A stretch of DNA of 64,000 bases from Sulfitobacter sp. OXR-159 (GTDB taxonomy: Bacteria; Pseudomonadota; Alphaproteobacteria; Rhodobacterales; Rhodobacteraceae): positions 434,001 to 498,000 of the forward strand of contig NZ_CP139707.1 of NCBI RefSeq assembly GCF_034377145.1, given 5' to 3'. A program made the position numbers and the translations under genes. Shown one piece after another: positions 20,100 to 28,615 of the stretch (its first letter is position 1; each line of letters starts with the position of its first letter). The notes under the pieces are model-generated. The model was not told the origin of the DNA and searched no databases. It saw only the letters and a list, made by a program, of their open reading frames with translations.

Positions 20100-21113
20100 T
20101 CAGGCGGTCGCGTGGCGGTAAGCCGCCGAATAGTTGCCGGTCACATGATGCTCCAACTGCCGTTCAATATCGCCCAGAAGCGACGAGGCCCCAAAGCGGA
20201 ACAGGTCGGGCTGCAACCAACGGTCGCCCAACTCTTCCTTCATCAGCGCCAGATAGGTGATCGCATCCTTGGCTTTCGAGATGCCGCCCGCGGGCTTGTA
20301 GCCCACGCGCACCCCGGTGCGCTCATAATACTCACGGATCGCGCGGATCATCACGAGGCTGACGGGCAGGGTGGCGTTGACGCTTTCCTTGCCGGTCGAG
20401 GTCTTGATGAAATCGGCCCCGGCCATCATGCAGACCAGCGACGCGCGCGCCACATTGCGCAGGGAACCAAGCTCGCCCGTCGCAAGGATCGCCTTCACAT
20501 GGGCCTCGCCACAGGCTTCGCGGAAGGCGCGCATCTCATCATAAAGCGCCTGCCAGTCGCCCGAGAGCACGTGGCGGCGCGAGATCACGATGTCGATCTC
20601 TGTGGCCCCTTCTTCCACACTCATCTCGATCTCGCGGATCCGCAGTTCCAGCGGCGACAGGCCCGCCGGGAAACCGGTGGAGACGGCAGCGATCGGGATA
20701 TTGGTCCCTTCCAGCGCCTTGCGCGCGGCGGGGATCATCTCGTGGTACACACAAACCGCACCGGTGGTGATCGGGGCCATGCCAAGGGCATCAAGCAGAT
20801 CGGGCGCAATCGGTTGGCGCGCCTTGGCGCAGAGCCGCTCAACCCGGCGCGCGGTATCGTCGCCCGAGAGGGTCGTCAGGTCGATACAGGTCACGGCGCG
20901 CAGCAGCCACGCGGCCTGATGTGCTTTTTTCAGCGAACGGCGGGCGGGCAGGGCGGCGGCGCGGCGCTCGATCGCCGAGGTGTTCGCCTGCACCGAGCGC
21001 AGCCAGTCCATATCAAGCGGCATAGGCTCGACACGTCGTTCGGTCACTTGCGGCAGATGGCCGGTCGCGCCGGTTTCAGTCGTGCTTTCGCGCGGGGTCG
21101 TTTGGGTGGCCAT
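20100..21113 (-). CDS. deoC: Deoxyribose-phosphate aldolase
   Basis: Splits 2-deoxyribose 5-phosphate into glyceraldehyde 3-phosphate and acetaldehyde. The 337-residue product belongs to the longer class of the family. The Schiff-base Lys237 lies in GADFIKTSTGKES and the second active-site Lys273 in VRVGYKPAGGISK. The N-terminal extension of about 80 residues is typical of alphaproteobacterial and animal-type DeoC. The ATG at 21113 follows GGAGAGA. It forms an operon with the ALDH16-like gene and diverges from sitA. Confidence 0.95.
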   Translation of the reverse strand: MATQTTPRESTTETGATGHLPQVTERRVEPMPLDMDWLRSVQANTSAIERRAAALPARRSLKKAHQAAWLLRAVTCIDLTTLSGDDTARRVERLCAKARQPIAPDLLDALGMAPITTGAVCVYHEMIPAARKALEGTNIPIAAVSTGFPAGLSPLELRIREIEMSVEEGATEIDIVISRRHVLSGDWQALYDEMRAFREACGEAHVKAILATGELGSLRNVARASLVCMMAGADFIKTSTGKESVNATLPVSLVMIRAIREYYERTGVRVGYKPAGGISKAKDAITYLALMKEELGDRWLQPDLFRFGASSLLGDIERQLEHHVTGNYSAAYRHATA

Positions 21114-21234
21114 CGGGTCTCTCCGGTTTGGTCAGGCGGGCAAAATGGCATGGGGCCGGGGGCAAGGCAAGCGACGCTAACCCCGCGTCACGGGACGATT
21201 GCCTGAAAAACAGGCAAGATGCCGCAATTGTTAA

Positions 21235-21249
21235 TGAGAACCATTCTCA
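21235..21249. promoter_or_regulatory. Fur-family operator, box 1
   Basis: A 15-bp inverted repeat of the 7-1-7 type, TGAGAAC-C-ATTCTCA, in the deoC-sitA intergenic region just upstream of the -35 element. The sequence is of Fur/Mur type. In Rhodobacteraceae a Fur homologue (Mur) is known to control sitABCD by manganese. Confidence 0.75.
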
Positions 21250-21253
21250 ACTG

Positions 21254-21283
21254 TTGACTTAATTGAGAATCGTTCTCATTAAT
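21254..21283 (+). promoter_or_regulatory. Promoter of sitABCD
   Basis: TTGACT at 21254-21259 and ATTAAT at 21278-21283 with an 18-nt spacer. The start codon at 21289 is only five nt beyond the -10, so the transcript may be leaderless. The two Fur-type boxes flank the -35 element, and the second overlaps the spacer and -10. Confidence 0.5.
21264..21278. promoter_or_regulatory. Fur-family operator, box 2
   Basis: A second 7-1-7 inverted repeat, TGAGAAT-C-GTTCTCA, centred 29 bp from box 1. It lies over the spacer and the first base of the -10 of the sit promoter, a position suited to repression. Confidence 0.75.
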
Positions 21284-21288
21284 GTCTC

Positions 21289-22278
21289 ATGAAACATACA
21301 TCTGACCTGCTTCGCCCTTCCCGCCGCACCGCTTTAATCGGTGGCATCAGTGCCGTTGCACTTCTCGGGGCTGCGCCAGCCGCCTTCGCAGCGCAAAAAC
21401 TTAACGTTGTCGCGACGACAGGGATGATCGCCGACGCCGCTCGCCGCGTGGGGGGCGAATTGGTCGAGGTCCGCTCGCTCATGGGCTCGGGCGTCGATCC
21501 GCACAGCTACCGCCAGACGCGCAGCGACATCGTGGCGCTGACCCGGGCCGATCTGGTGCTCTGGCATGGTCTCTACCTTGAGGCGCAGATGGAACGGTTT
21601 TTTGAGGATCTGGGCCGCAAGCGCGCCGTGGTCGCTGTGGCCGACGCGCTACCCAAGGATGATCTGCTCAGCCACCCGGATTACGAGGGGCGCTATGACC
21701 CCCACGTCTGGATGGACCCGAAAACTTGGATCGCCGTGGTTGATGAGGTGACCCGCGCCCTGACCGAGGCCCATCCCGCAGGAGCCGAGACTTTCGCCCA
21801 GAACGCGGCCACCTACCGCGCCGAGCTGGAACAATTGGCCAGCTATGCCGCCGAGACCGTGGCACAGGTGCCAGAAAGCCAGCGCGTGCTGGTCACGGCC
21901 CATGACGCTTTCAGCTATTTCGGGCGCGCCTTTGGGTTCGAGGTGATCGGCATTCAGGGCATCTCAACCAACAGCGAGGCTGGGTTGAACCGTATCTCTT
22001 CACTGGTTGATGAATTGGTCGAGCGTGAGATCGGCGCCGTCTTTGTCGAAACGTCGGTTTCCGACCGCAACATGCGCGCGCTGGTCGAAGGCGCTGCGGC
22101 GCGCGGTCATGAGGTCGTGATCGGCGGCTCGCTCTATAGCGACGCCATGGGGGAACCGGGCAGCTATGAGGGCACTTATATCGGTATGATCGATCACAAC
22201 GTCACCACCATCGCCCGCGCGCTCGGCGCGCCGGTGGCTGCGGGCGGGATGAACGGCAAGCTGGTACAGGGAAGCTGA
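21289..22278 (+). CDS. sitA: Manganese (metal) ABC transporter substrate-binding protein
   Basis: A 329-residue cluster 9 metal-binding protein (ZnuA/SitA/MntC type). It has a signal peptide with a twin-arginine-like start (RPSRRTALIGGISAVALLGA). Metal ligands are visible in order: His in GVDPHSYRQ, His in YDPHVWMDPK, Glu/Asp in IGAVFVETSVSD, and Asp near the C-terminus (GMIDHNV). The very short gap to the next gene (three nt) and the Fur-type boxes upstream support the SitA/Mn assignment over zinc. No ribosome-binding site is visible before the ATG, which fits leaderless initiation. Confidence 0.92.
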   Translation: MKHTSDLLRPSRRTALIGGISAVALLGAAPAAFAAQKLNVVATTGMIADAARRVGGELVEVRSLMGSGVDPHSYRQTRSDIVALTRADLVLWHGLYLEAQMERFFEDLGRKRAVVAVADALPKDDLLSHPDYEGRYDPHVWMDPKTWIAVVDEVTRALTEAHPAGAETFAQNAATYRAELEQLASYAAETVAQVPESQRVLVTAHDAFSYFGRAFGFEVIGIQGISTNSEAGLNRISSLVDELVEREIGAVFVETSVSDRNMRALVEGAAARGHEVVIGGSLYSDAMGEPGSYEGTYIGMIDHNVTTIARALGAPVAAGGMNGKLVQGS

Positions 22279-22281
22279 TCC

Positions 22282-23076
22282 ATGACACTTGAACTGGCCA
22301 GCAGCCGCGACGCCGCGCCCACCTCCCGCGCCGATAGCCCGCTTGCCGTGCGCGGCATGACCGTTTCCTACGGGCAGAAACCTGCGGTGTTTTCTGTTGA
22401 TATGACGGTGCAGCCGGGCAAGATGACCGCGATCATCGGCCCGAATGGCGCGGGCAAGTCGACTTTGCTCAAGGCTGCTTTGGGCATTCTTACCCCACTC
22501 GCGGGCACCGCCACCGTCTATGGCAAGCCGGTCGCCGAACAACGCCACCGCATCGCCTATGTGCCGCAGCGCGCCAGCGTGGATTGGGATTTCCCGACCC
22601 GCGTGATCGACGTGGTGCTGATGGGGCTCTATCCGCAACTGGGCCTGCTGGGCCGCATCCGCCCTGTGCACCGCGCCCGCGCCACCGATTGTCTGGCCCG
22701 CGTCGGCATGGAAGATTTCGCCACCCGCCAGATCGGCCAATTGTCTGGGGGCCAGCAACAGCGGGTCTTTCTCGCCCGCGCCTTGGCGCAGGATGCAGAC
22801 CTCTATCTGCTGGACGAACCCTTTGCCGGGGTCGATGCGGCAACCGAAAAGGCGATCATCGCCGTGCTGAAATCCCTGCGCGACGCAGGCAAAACGGTTG
22901 TGGCGGTTCACCATGACCTATCGACCGTGGCCGAGTATTTCGACAATGTGTTCCTGATCAACACCCACCGCGTTGCCGAAGGCAGCGTCGAAGAGGTATT
23001 CCAAGCCAACCACCTGCAAGACGCCTATGGCGGGCGTTTGGCGGGGGCGCAGATGGATGCATTGCAGCTGTCATGA
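22282..23076 (+). CDS. sitB: Manganese ABC transporter ATP-binding protein
   Basis: A 264-residue ABC ATPase. The Walker A is GPNGAGKSTLL, the Q-loop region is AYVPQRASVDWDFP, the signature is LSGGQQQRVFLARAL, Walker B is LYLLDEPFAGVD and the switch histidine lies in VAVHHDLSTV. The PQR...DWDFP pattern is typical of the Mn/Zn/Fe cluster 9 family. An N-terminal extension of about 20 residues precedes the fold. Its stop overlaps the start of sitC (ATGA). Confidence 0.93.
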   Translation: MTLELASSRDAAPTSRADSPLAVRGMTVSYGQKPAVFSVDMTVQPGKMTAIIGPNGAGKSTLLKAALGILTPLAGTATVYGKPVAEQRHRIAYVPQRASVDWDFPTRVIDVVLMGLYPQLGLLGRIRPVHRARATDCLARVGMEDFATRQIGQLSGGQQQRVFLARALAQDADLYLLDEPFAGVDAATEKAIIAVLKSLRDAGKTVVAVHHDLSTVAEYFDNVFLINTHRVAEGSVEEVFQANHLQDAYGGRLAGAQMDALQLS

Positions 23077-24278
23077 TCTGGGAGGCTCTGACGCTGCAAC
23101 TGGGGTATAACGCCACGCTGGTAACACTTGGAGCGACGCTGCTGGGCATGGCGGCGGGCGTTGGAGGCACCTTTCTTTTCCTGCGCAAACGGGCGCTTGT
23201 CAGCGACGCGATCTCCCATGCGACGCTGCCCGGCGTGGCGCTGGCTTTCATGGTGATGGTCGCGTTTGGCGGGGACGGCCGCAACCTGATCGGCCTGCTG
23301 CTGGGCGCGGCCTTGTCTGCGGCGGCGGGGCTGCTATTGGTCTCATGGCTCAGCAACCGCACACGTCTGGCCGAAGATGCGGCGATTGGCTCGGTCCTGT
23401 CGGTTTTTTTTGGGCTTGGCATCGTCTTACTCACGGTGATCCAAACCATGAGCGCCGGACGACAAGCAGGGCTGGAGGATTTCCTCTTGGGATCCACCGC
23501 CGGGATGCTGCGCAGTGACGCTCTGATCATTGCGGTGGCCGCGGCGCTGACGCTGGCGCTGGTGCTGCTGCTTCGGCGTCCGCTGACGCTCGCCTCGTTC
23601 GATCCTGAATATGGCACCGCCATTGGCCAGAACGTACCGCGCACGGATCTGGCGATGATGGGGCTGGTGCTGGCGGTGACCGTGGTGGGCCTTAAAATCG
23701 TTGGGCTGATCCTGATCGTCGCGCTCTTGATCATCCCGCCCGTCACCGCCCGGTTCTGGAGCGAGCGGACCGATCACGTGGTGCTGATCTCCGGCGCCCT
23801 TGGCGGTATCGCGGCCTATGTCGGCGCGGCGTTGTCGGCGGCGCAGCCGAACCTGCCGACGGGGCCGATCATTGTGCTGGTGGGCTTTGCGCTCTTTGCG
23901 CTATCGCTGCTGCTGGCACCGGGGCGCGGCGCGCTTTCGGCTCTGCTGCGCCACCGCCGGTATCAGCGTCGGGTGCATCTGCGGCAGGGGCTGCTGGCGC
24001 TTGCCCATGGGCAACCGATCTACGAACAACTGACCCTGCGCCTGCTGCGTGCCGAAGGCTATGCGCTGCCCGATGGGGTCGCCACCAAAGCGGGCCGGGG
24101 CCGTGCCGCCAAGGCACTGCGGGACGAAACCCGCTGGCAGTTGATCCGCCGCGACCCGGCCTATGAGGCGGCGGCCCAGCAATATGACGGTCTGACCCCC
24201 ATCGAGACGGTGCTGACCGCCGACCAAATCCGCGAAATTGACAGCCGCATCGACATGCGCGGCGGGGTGATGGCATGA
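23073..24278 (+). CDS. sitC: Manganese ABC transporter permease with C-terminal cytoplasmic extension
   Basis: An ABC-3 type permease with eight or so hydrophobic segments in residues 1-285 (GATLLGMAAGVGGTFLFLRK, LVSDAISHATLPGVALAFM, KIVGLILIVALLIIPPVTA). The protein is 401 residues, about 110 longer than a plain permease. The extra C-terminal part (YQRRVHLRQGLLALAHGQ onward) is hydrophilic and helical, and resembles a winged-helix-like tail found on some TroC/SitC permeases. Its role is unknown; it could sense metal or regulate the pore. ATGA overlaps occur at both ends of the gene. Confidence 0.91.
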   Translation: MIWEALTLQLGYNATLVTLGATLLGMAAGVGGTFLFLRKRALVSDAISHATLPGVALAFMVMVAFGGDGRNLIGLLLGAALSAAAGLLLVSWLSNRTRLAEDAAIGSVLSVFFGLGIVLLTVIQTMSAGRQAGLEDFLLGSTAGMLRSDALIIAVAAALTLALVLLLRRPLTLASFDPEYGTAIGQNVPRTDLAMMGLVLAVTVVGLKIVGLILIVALLIIPPVTARFWSERTDHVVLISGALGGIAAYVGAALSAAQPNLPTGPIIVLVGFALFALSLLLAPGRGALSALLRHRRYQRRVHLRQGLLALAHGQPIYEQLTLRLLRAEGYALPDGVATKAGRGRAAKALRDETRWQLIRRDPAYEAAAQQYDGLTPIETVLTADQIREIDSRIDMRGGVMA

Positions 24279-25204
24279 ACGGTTCCGAATTTGTCCCCCT
24301 GTCGCTGGTGCCGATGCTGACGGGCATCTTCGTCGCCGTGGCCTGTGCCCTGCCGGGGAATTTCCTCGTCCTGCGCCGCCAAGCATTGATCGGCGATGCG
24401 ATCAGCCATGTGGTGCTGCCGGGGATTGTGGTGGCGTTTCTGCTGACCGGCGTGGTCAGCACTTGGCCGATGCTACTGGGCGCTGCGGGGGCGGCGCTGG
24501 TCGCCGTGCTGGCGATCGAAGGCGTGCGCCGTCTGGGCAAAATCGAATCCGGTGCGGCGATGGGCGTGGTCTTTACCGCGATGTTCGCGGGCGGCGTGCT
24601 GCTGCTTGAGCAATCGGACACCAGCAATGTGCATCTCGACGTGGAACATGCGCTTTACGGCAACCTTGAAAGCCTGATCTGGCTGGATGCGACCGGCTGG
24701 GGGTCGCTGTTCGACCCCGAGGCGCTGGCGACCCTCCCGGTGGAGCTGCCGCGCATGGCGGTGACGCTGGTTTTTGTTACGCTTTTTACCGCGATCTTCT
24801 GGCGGCCGCTCAAGATCAGCACCTTCGACGAGGGCTTCGCCCGTACCATCGGCATGAAGACCGGGCCACTGGGCCTTGGTCTGGTCATCGTTGCGGCGAT
24901 TGCCGCTGTGGCTGCCTTTGACGCGGTGGGCAGTATCATCGTCATCGCCATGTTCATCTGCCCCCCCGCCGCCGCGCGGATGATGACCAACCGATTGGAG
25001 TATCAGATTGCGTGGTCGGTGCTCTTTGCCACTTTGGCCGCTGTGCTGGGCTATGTTCTGGCCGGATACGGGCCGCTGTGGATCGGCATGCGGGATTCGG
25101 TTTCGGCGGCGGGGATGATCGCCACGGTTTCAGGGGTTATCCTGGGGTTTGCGGCACTTATGGGGCCGCATCGGCAAAGAGGCGCCGCTGCCCCCGCCGC
25201 TTAA
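24275..25204 (+). CDS. sitD: Manganese ABC transporter permease, second subunit
   Basis: A 309-residue ABC-3 permease with normal length and about eight membrane segments (LVPMLTGIFVAVACALPGNF, ALIGDAISHVVLPGIVVAF, AAIAAVAAFDAVGSIIVIA). It starts inside the sitC stop (ATGA) and completes the importer, which therefore has two different permease subunits as in SitABCD. The stop is followed by a gene-poor stretch of about 280 bp. Confidence 0.92.
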   Translation: MNGSEFVPLSLVPMLTGIFVAVACALPGNFLVLRRQALIGDAISHVVLPGIVVAFLLTGVVSTWPMLLGAAGAALVAVLAIEGVRRLGKIESGAAMGVVFTAMFAGGVLLLEQSDTSNVHLDVEHALYGNLESLIWLDATGWGSLFDPEALATLPVELPRMAVTLVFVTLFTAIFWRPLKISTFDEGFARTIGMKTGPLGLGLVIVAAIAAVAAFDAVGSIIVIAMFICPPAAARMMTNRLEYQIAWSVLFATLAAVLGYVLAGYGPLWIGMRDSVSAAGMIATVSGVILGFAALMGPHRQRGAAAPAA

Positions 25205-25487
25205 TCGAATCGCAACGATTCGTTTTCTGGGCAACCGATTCGATTTTGCTTTGACCTGTGATTCGTCCTGCGTCTATACAGGTGGCAAGCTCCTTCGGAG
25301 ACGACTTGTACCCGGGTCGCCCGCCGCTCTGATAAGACCGGAATAACAAAAGCACCAGTGCGCCGAGTAGCCGACCCAGAAGCGGATCGCCCCAGTCTTG
25401 GCGGCGGTCCGCTGACTCTGTCTTCCCCCTCTGATAGACGCAATCCGATCTGGCAGAATCGGAATGGCCCATGCTAGGTCTTGCGGT
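25205..25487. other. Intergenic region with repeated GATTCG motif, no confident gene
   Basis: This 283-bp gap between sitD and mutL is less GC-rich than its surroundings. The GATTCG/CGAATC hexamer occurs four times in 25205-25265, including the inverted repeat CGAATCG-caa-CGATTCG at 25205-25221. A second imperfect inverted repeat (TCCGAT...ATCGGA) lies at 25444-25463, near mutL. A minus-strand frame (25472 down to 25158) encodes a hydrophobic stretch (LLGRLLGALVLLLF) but overlaps sitD and has no clear start signal. It could hold a small gene, an RNA or only regulatory DNA. Confidence 0.4.
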
Positions 25488-27374
25488 ATGCCAAGCCCGA
25501 CCCCCAATATAAGCGAAAACCGCCCCGTCATCCGCCAGTTGGACGATTCCGCGATCAACCGCATCGCTGCGGGCGAGGTGGTCGAACGCCCCGCTTCCGC
25601 CGTGAAGGAACTGGTCGAGAACGCCATCGACGCGGGCGCGCGGCGCATCACCGTGGAATATGCCGACGGTGGCAAGACAATGATCCGCGTGACCGACGAT
25701 GGCTGCGGCATCGCGCCCGAGGATTTGGCGCTGGCCTTGTCGCGCCACGCGACCTCCAAAATCGATGGCTCTGACCTGCTTGATATCCACACTTTTGGCT
25801 TTCGGGGGGAGGCCCTGCCGTCCCTCGGTGCTGTCGGGCGGCTGACCATCACCAGCCGAGCGTCTGGTTTTGACGGGGCCGAGATCACCGTCGACGGTGG
25901 CCGCATGGGCGAGGTGCGCCCGGCGGCGCTGAATAGCGGCACCATCGTCACCCTGCGCGATCTGTTTTTCGCCACGCCAGCGCGGCTCAAGTTCCTGCGC
26001 ACCGACCGGGCCGAAGCGCAGGCCATCGGCGATGTTATCAAGCGGCTGGCCATGGCCGAACCCTTCGTGCGCTTCGTGCTGCGCGACGTGTCGGGCGACG
26101 GCAAGGGCCGCGATGTATTCCGCGCCGAGGCTGAGCAGGGCGATCTGTTTGAGGCGCTTCATGGCCGCTTGGCGCAGGTGCTGGGCCGAGAGTTCGCGGA
26201 AAACTCCCTGCCGATCGACGCGATGCGCGAGGGGCTGCATCTGACCGGCTTCGCTGCCCTGCCGACCTATTCGCGCGGCTCTGCCGTGGCGCAGTATCTT
26301 TTCGTTAATGGCCGCCCGGTGCGGGACAAACTGCTGACTGGTGCGCTGCGCGGCGCGTACTTCGATTTCCTCAGCCGCGACCGCCACCCGGCGGCGGCGC
26401 TGTTCGTGGAATGCCCGCCGACGCTGGTCGATGTGAACGTGCATCCCGCGAAATCCGAGGTGCGTTTCCGCGATCCCGGTCTGGCGCGGGGGCTAATCGT
26501 CTCGGCCCTGCGCCATGCGCTGGCCGAGGCGGGGCACCGCGCTTCGACCACCGTGGCGCAGGCGACTTTGGGCGCGATGCAGCCGGAACCGCAGGGCGCG
26601 CGGGTCTATCAGATGGACCGCGCGGGCATGGACCGCCCCAGCCCCGCCGCGCGGCAAGCGGCCTATAACGCGCAGGCGCCGGGCTTTGCCGAAACCGCAG
26701 GCGTCTGGGGCCGGGTGGAGGGCACGCCGATGCCCGAAGCGCCCGCGCCGTTCACTGCCGCGCCCGAGGGCGAAGAGGCGGCCCCCGCCCCGGACTACCC
26801 GCTCGGCACCGCGCGGGGGCAGGTGCATGAGAATTACATCATCGCGCAAACCGCCAGTGGCATGGTCATCGTAGACCAACACGCCGCGCATGAGCGGCTG
26901 GTCTATGAAAAACTGAAGCGTCAGATGAACGAGAACGGCGTCGCGGCCCAAGCGCTGCTGATCCCCGAGATTGTCGAGCTTTCCGCCAATGACTGCACGC
27001 GCCTGCTGGAACTGGCCGATGAACTTGCCAAACTCGGCCTCGGCATCGAAGCCTTCGGCGGCAGCGCCATCGCCGTGCGCGAAACGCCCGCGATCCTTGG
27101 CACCGTGAACGCCCGCGCGCTGATCCTCGATGTGCTCGACGAATTGGACGACGGCGACAGCAGCAACATCGTGCAGGCCAAGATCGAAGCGATCCTGAGC
27201 CGTGTGGCCTGTCATGGGTCGATCCGCTCGGGCCGCTGGATGCGCGCCGAAGAGATGAACGCGCTGCTGCGCGAGATGGAGGCGACCCCGCATTCCGGCC
27301 AGTGCAACCACGGGCGGCCCACCTATGTCGAACTCAAACTCGCCGACATCGAACGGCTTTTCGGGCGCACTTGA
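25488..27374 (+). CDS. mutL: DNA mismatch repair endonuclease MutL
   Basis: Couples MutS mismatch recognition to strand incision. The 628-residue product has the GHKL ATPase domain with ENAIDAGARRITVEY, VTDDGCGIAPEDL and FGFRGEALPSLGAVG. A variable Pro/Ala-rich linker follows (about 345-445). The C-terminal domain carries the endonuclease motif DQHAAHERLVYEKL, which fits DQHA(x2)E(x4)E exactly, plus CNHGRPTYVEL near the end, so this is the nicking type found in organisms without MutH. The ATG at 25488 begins MPSPTPNISENRPVIRQL; one further upstream is possible. The stop overlaps the rmuC start (TGATG). Confidence 0.95.
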   Translation: MPSPTPNISENRPVIRQLDDSAINRIAAGEVVERPASAVKELVENAIDAGARRITVEYADGGKTMIRVTDDGCGIAPEDLALALSRHATSKIDGSDLLDIHTFGFRGEALPSLGAVGRLTITSRASGFDGAEITVDGGRMGEVRPAALNSGTIVTLRDLFFATPARLKFLRTDRAEAQAIGDVIKRLAMAEPFVRFVLRDVSGDGKGRDVFRAEAEQGDLFEALHGRLAQVLGREFAENSLPIDAMREGLHLTGFAALPTYSRGSAVAQYLFVNGRPVRDKLLTGALRGAYFDFLSRDRHPAAALFVECPPTLVDVNVHPAKSEVRFRDPGLARGLIVSALRHALAEAGHRASTTVAQATLGAMQPEPQGARVYQMDRAGMDRPSPAARQAAYNAQAPGFAETAGVWGRVEGTPMPEAPAPFTAAPEGEEAAPAPDYPLGTARGQVHENYIIAQTASGMVIVDQHAAHERLVYEKLKRQMNENGVAAQALLIPEIVELSANDCTRLLELADELAKLGLGIEAFGGSAIAVRETPAILGTVNARALILDVLDELDDGDSSNIVQAKIEAILSRVACHGSIRSGRWMRAEEMNALLREMEATPHSGQCNHGRPTYVELKLADIERLFGRT

Positions 27375-28615
27375 TGGAGCTTGGCGGCACGACGTTGAAC
27401 CTGTCTGACCCTGTGACGCTGGCCGCCCTTGCCGGGGCAGGGCTGCTGTTGCTCATCGTTATCCTGCTGATCATGGCGGTCCGCGCCGCTGGCCGCTCGG
27501 CCCGTATGGCGGCCCCCTTGGCGCAGCAGATGCGGGTGCTTGGCGGGCATGTGCAACAGTTGGGGCAGGGTCAGGAGCAGCTGCGCGGCGGGTTGCAGAT
27601 GGTCTCGGACACACAAAGCAACACCCAAGCGCAGATGATGCAGAGCATGGAGGCGCGGCTCGCCTATGTGCAGCAGCAGATGCAGGACCGGCTGGCCGAC
27701 AACGCCGCCCGCTCGGCGCGCTCGCTGGCCGAGATGCAGCAGCGCATGACCGAGACGCTGCACGGCTCGTCGAAACGCACCACCACCAGTCTTGCGCAGT
27801 TGCAGGAGCGTCTGGCCTCGATCGACAAGGCGCAGGATAATATCACCAAACTGTCGGGCGACGTGCTGTCGCTCCAAGACATCCTCAGCAACAAACAAAC
27901 GCGCGGATCCTTCGGTGAAATCCAACTGCGCGATATCGTGTCGAAAGCCCTGCCGAGCGACAGCTATTCGCTGCAAGCCACACTCAGCAACGGCAAGCGG
28001 CCCGATTGTCTGATCCATCTGCCCAACCCGCCCGGCCCGATCGTGATCGACAGTAAATTCCCGCTGGAGGCCTATGAGGCCCTGCGCCGCGCCAAGACCG
28101 AAGCCGAGACCCGCGCCGCCGCGCAGCAAATGAAGGTCGCCGTGCGGGTGCATCTGAATGCGATTGCCGACAAGTATATTCTGGAGGGCGAGACGGCCGA
28201 AGGCGCGTTGATGTTCCTCCCCTCTGAGGCGGTTTATGCCGAATTGCACACCAACTTCCCCGAACTGGTGCGCGAAGGGTTTGAAAAGCGCGTCTGGATC
28301 GTCAGCCCGACGACCTGCATGGCCACGCTCAACACCATGCGCGCGATCCTGAAAGATGCGCGGATGCGCGAACAGGCAGGCGCGATCCGCCGCGAGTTGG
28401 GCAATCTGAACAAGGATGTCGAGCGTCTGGCGATGCGTGTCGGCAACCTTGATCGGCATTTCAGCCAAGCGCGGCGCGATGTCGAAGAGATCAAAGTCAG
28501 CAGCGAAAAAGCCGCCAAACGCGCGGGCCGCTTGCATAATTTCGACTTCGAAGAACTGGCAGAAAACAAAACCGAGGCTATTGTTCCCCTAAGGACACCC
28601 GAAGGGAACGGCTGA
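27374..28615 (+). CDS. rmuC: DNA recombination protein RmuC
   Basis: RmuC is a membrane-anchored, coiled-coil nuclease-like protein that limits inversions at short repeats. The 413-residue protein starts with a single membrane segment (LAALAGAGLLLLIVILLIMA, about residues 16-35). A long coiled coil with Gln and Met (about 50-170) follows, then the RmuC domain: TRGSFGEIQLRDIVSKALP, VIDSKFPLEAYEALRRA and FLPSEAVYAEL. The ATG overlaps the last base of mutL. The next gene starts directly after its stop. Confidence 0.92.
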   Translation: MELGGTTLNLSDPVTLAALAGAGLLLLIVILLIMAVRAAGRSARMAAPLAQQMRVLGGHVQQLGQGQEQLRGGLQMVSDTQSNTQAQMMQSMEARLAYVQQQMQDRLADNAARSARSLAEMQQRMTETLHGSSKRTTTSLAQLQERLASIDKAQDNITKLSGDVLSLQDILSNKQTRGSFGEIQLRDIVSKALPSDSYSLQATLSNGKRPDCLIHLPNPPGPIVIDSKFPLEAYEALRRAKTEAETRAAAQQMKVAVRVHLNAIADKYILEGETAEGALMFLPSEAVYAELHTNFPELVREGFEKRVWIVSPTTCMATLNTMRAILKDARMREQAGAIRRELGNLNKDVERLAMRVGNLDRHFSQARRDVEEIKVSSEKAAKRAGRLHNFDFEELAENKTEAIVPLRTPEGNG

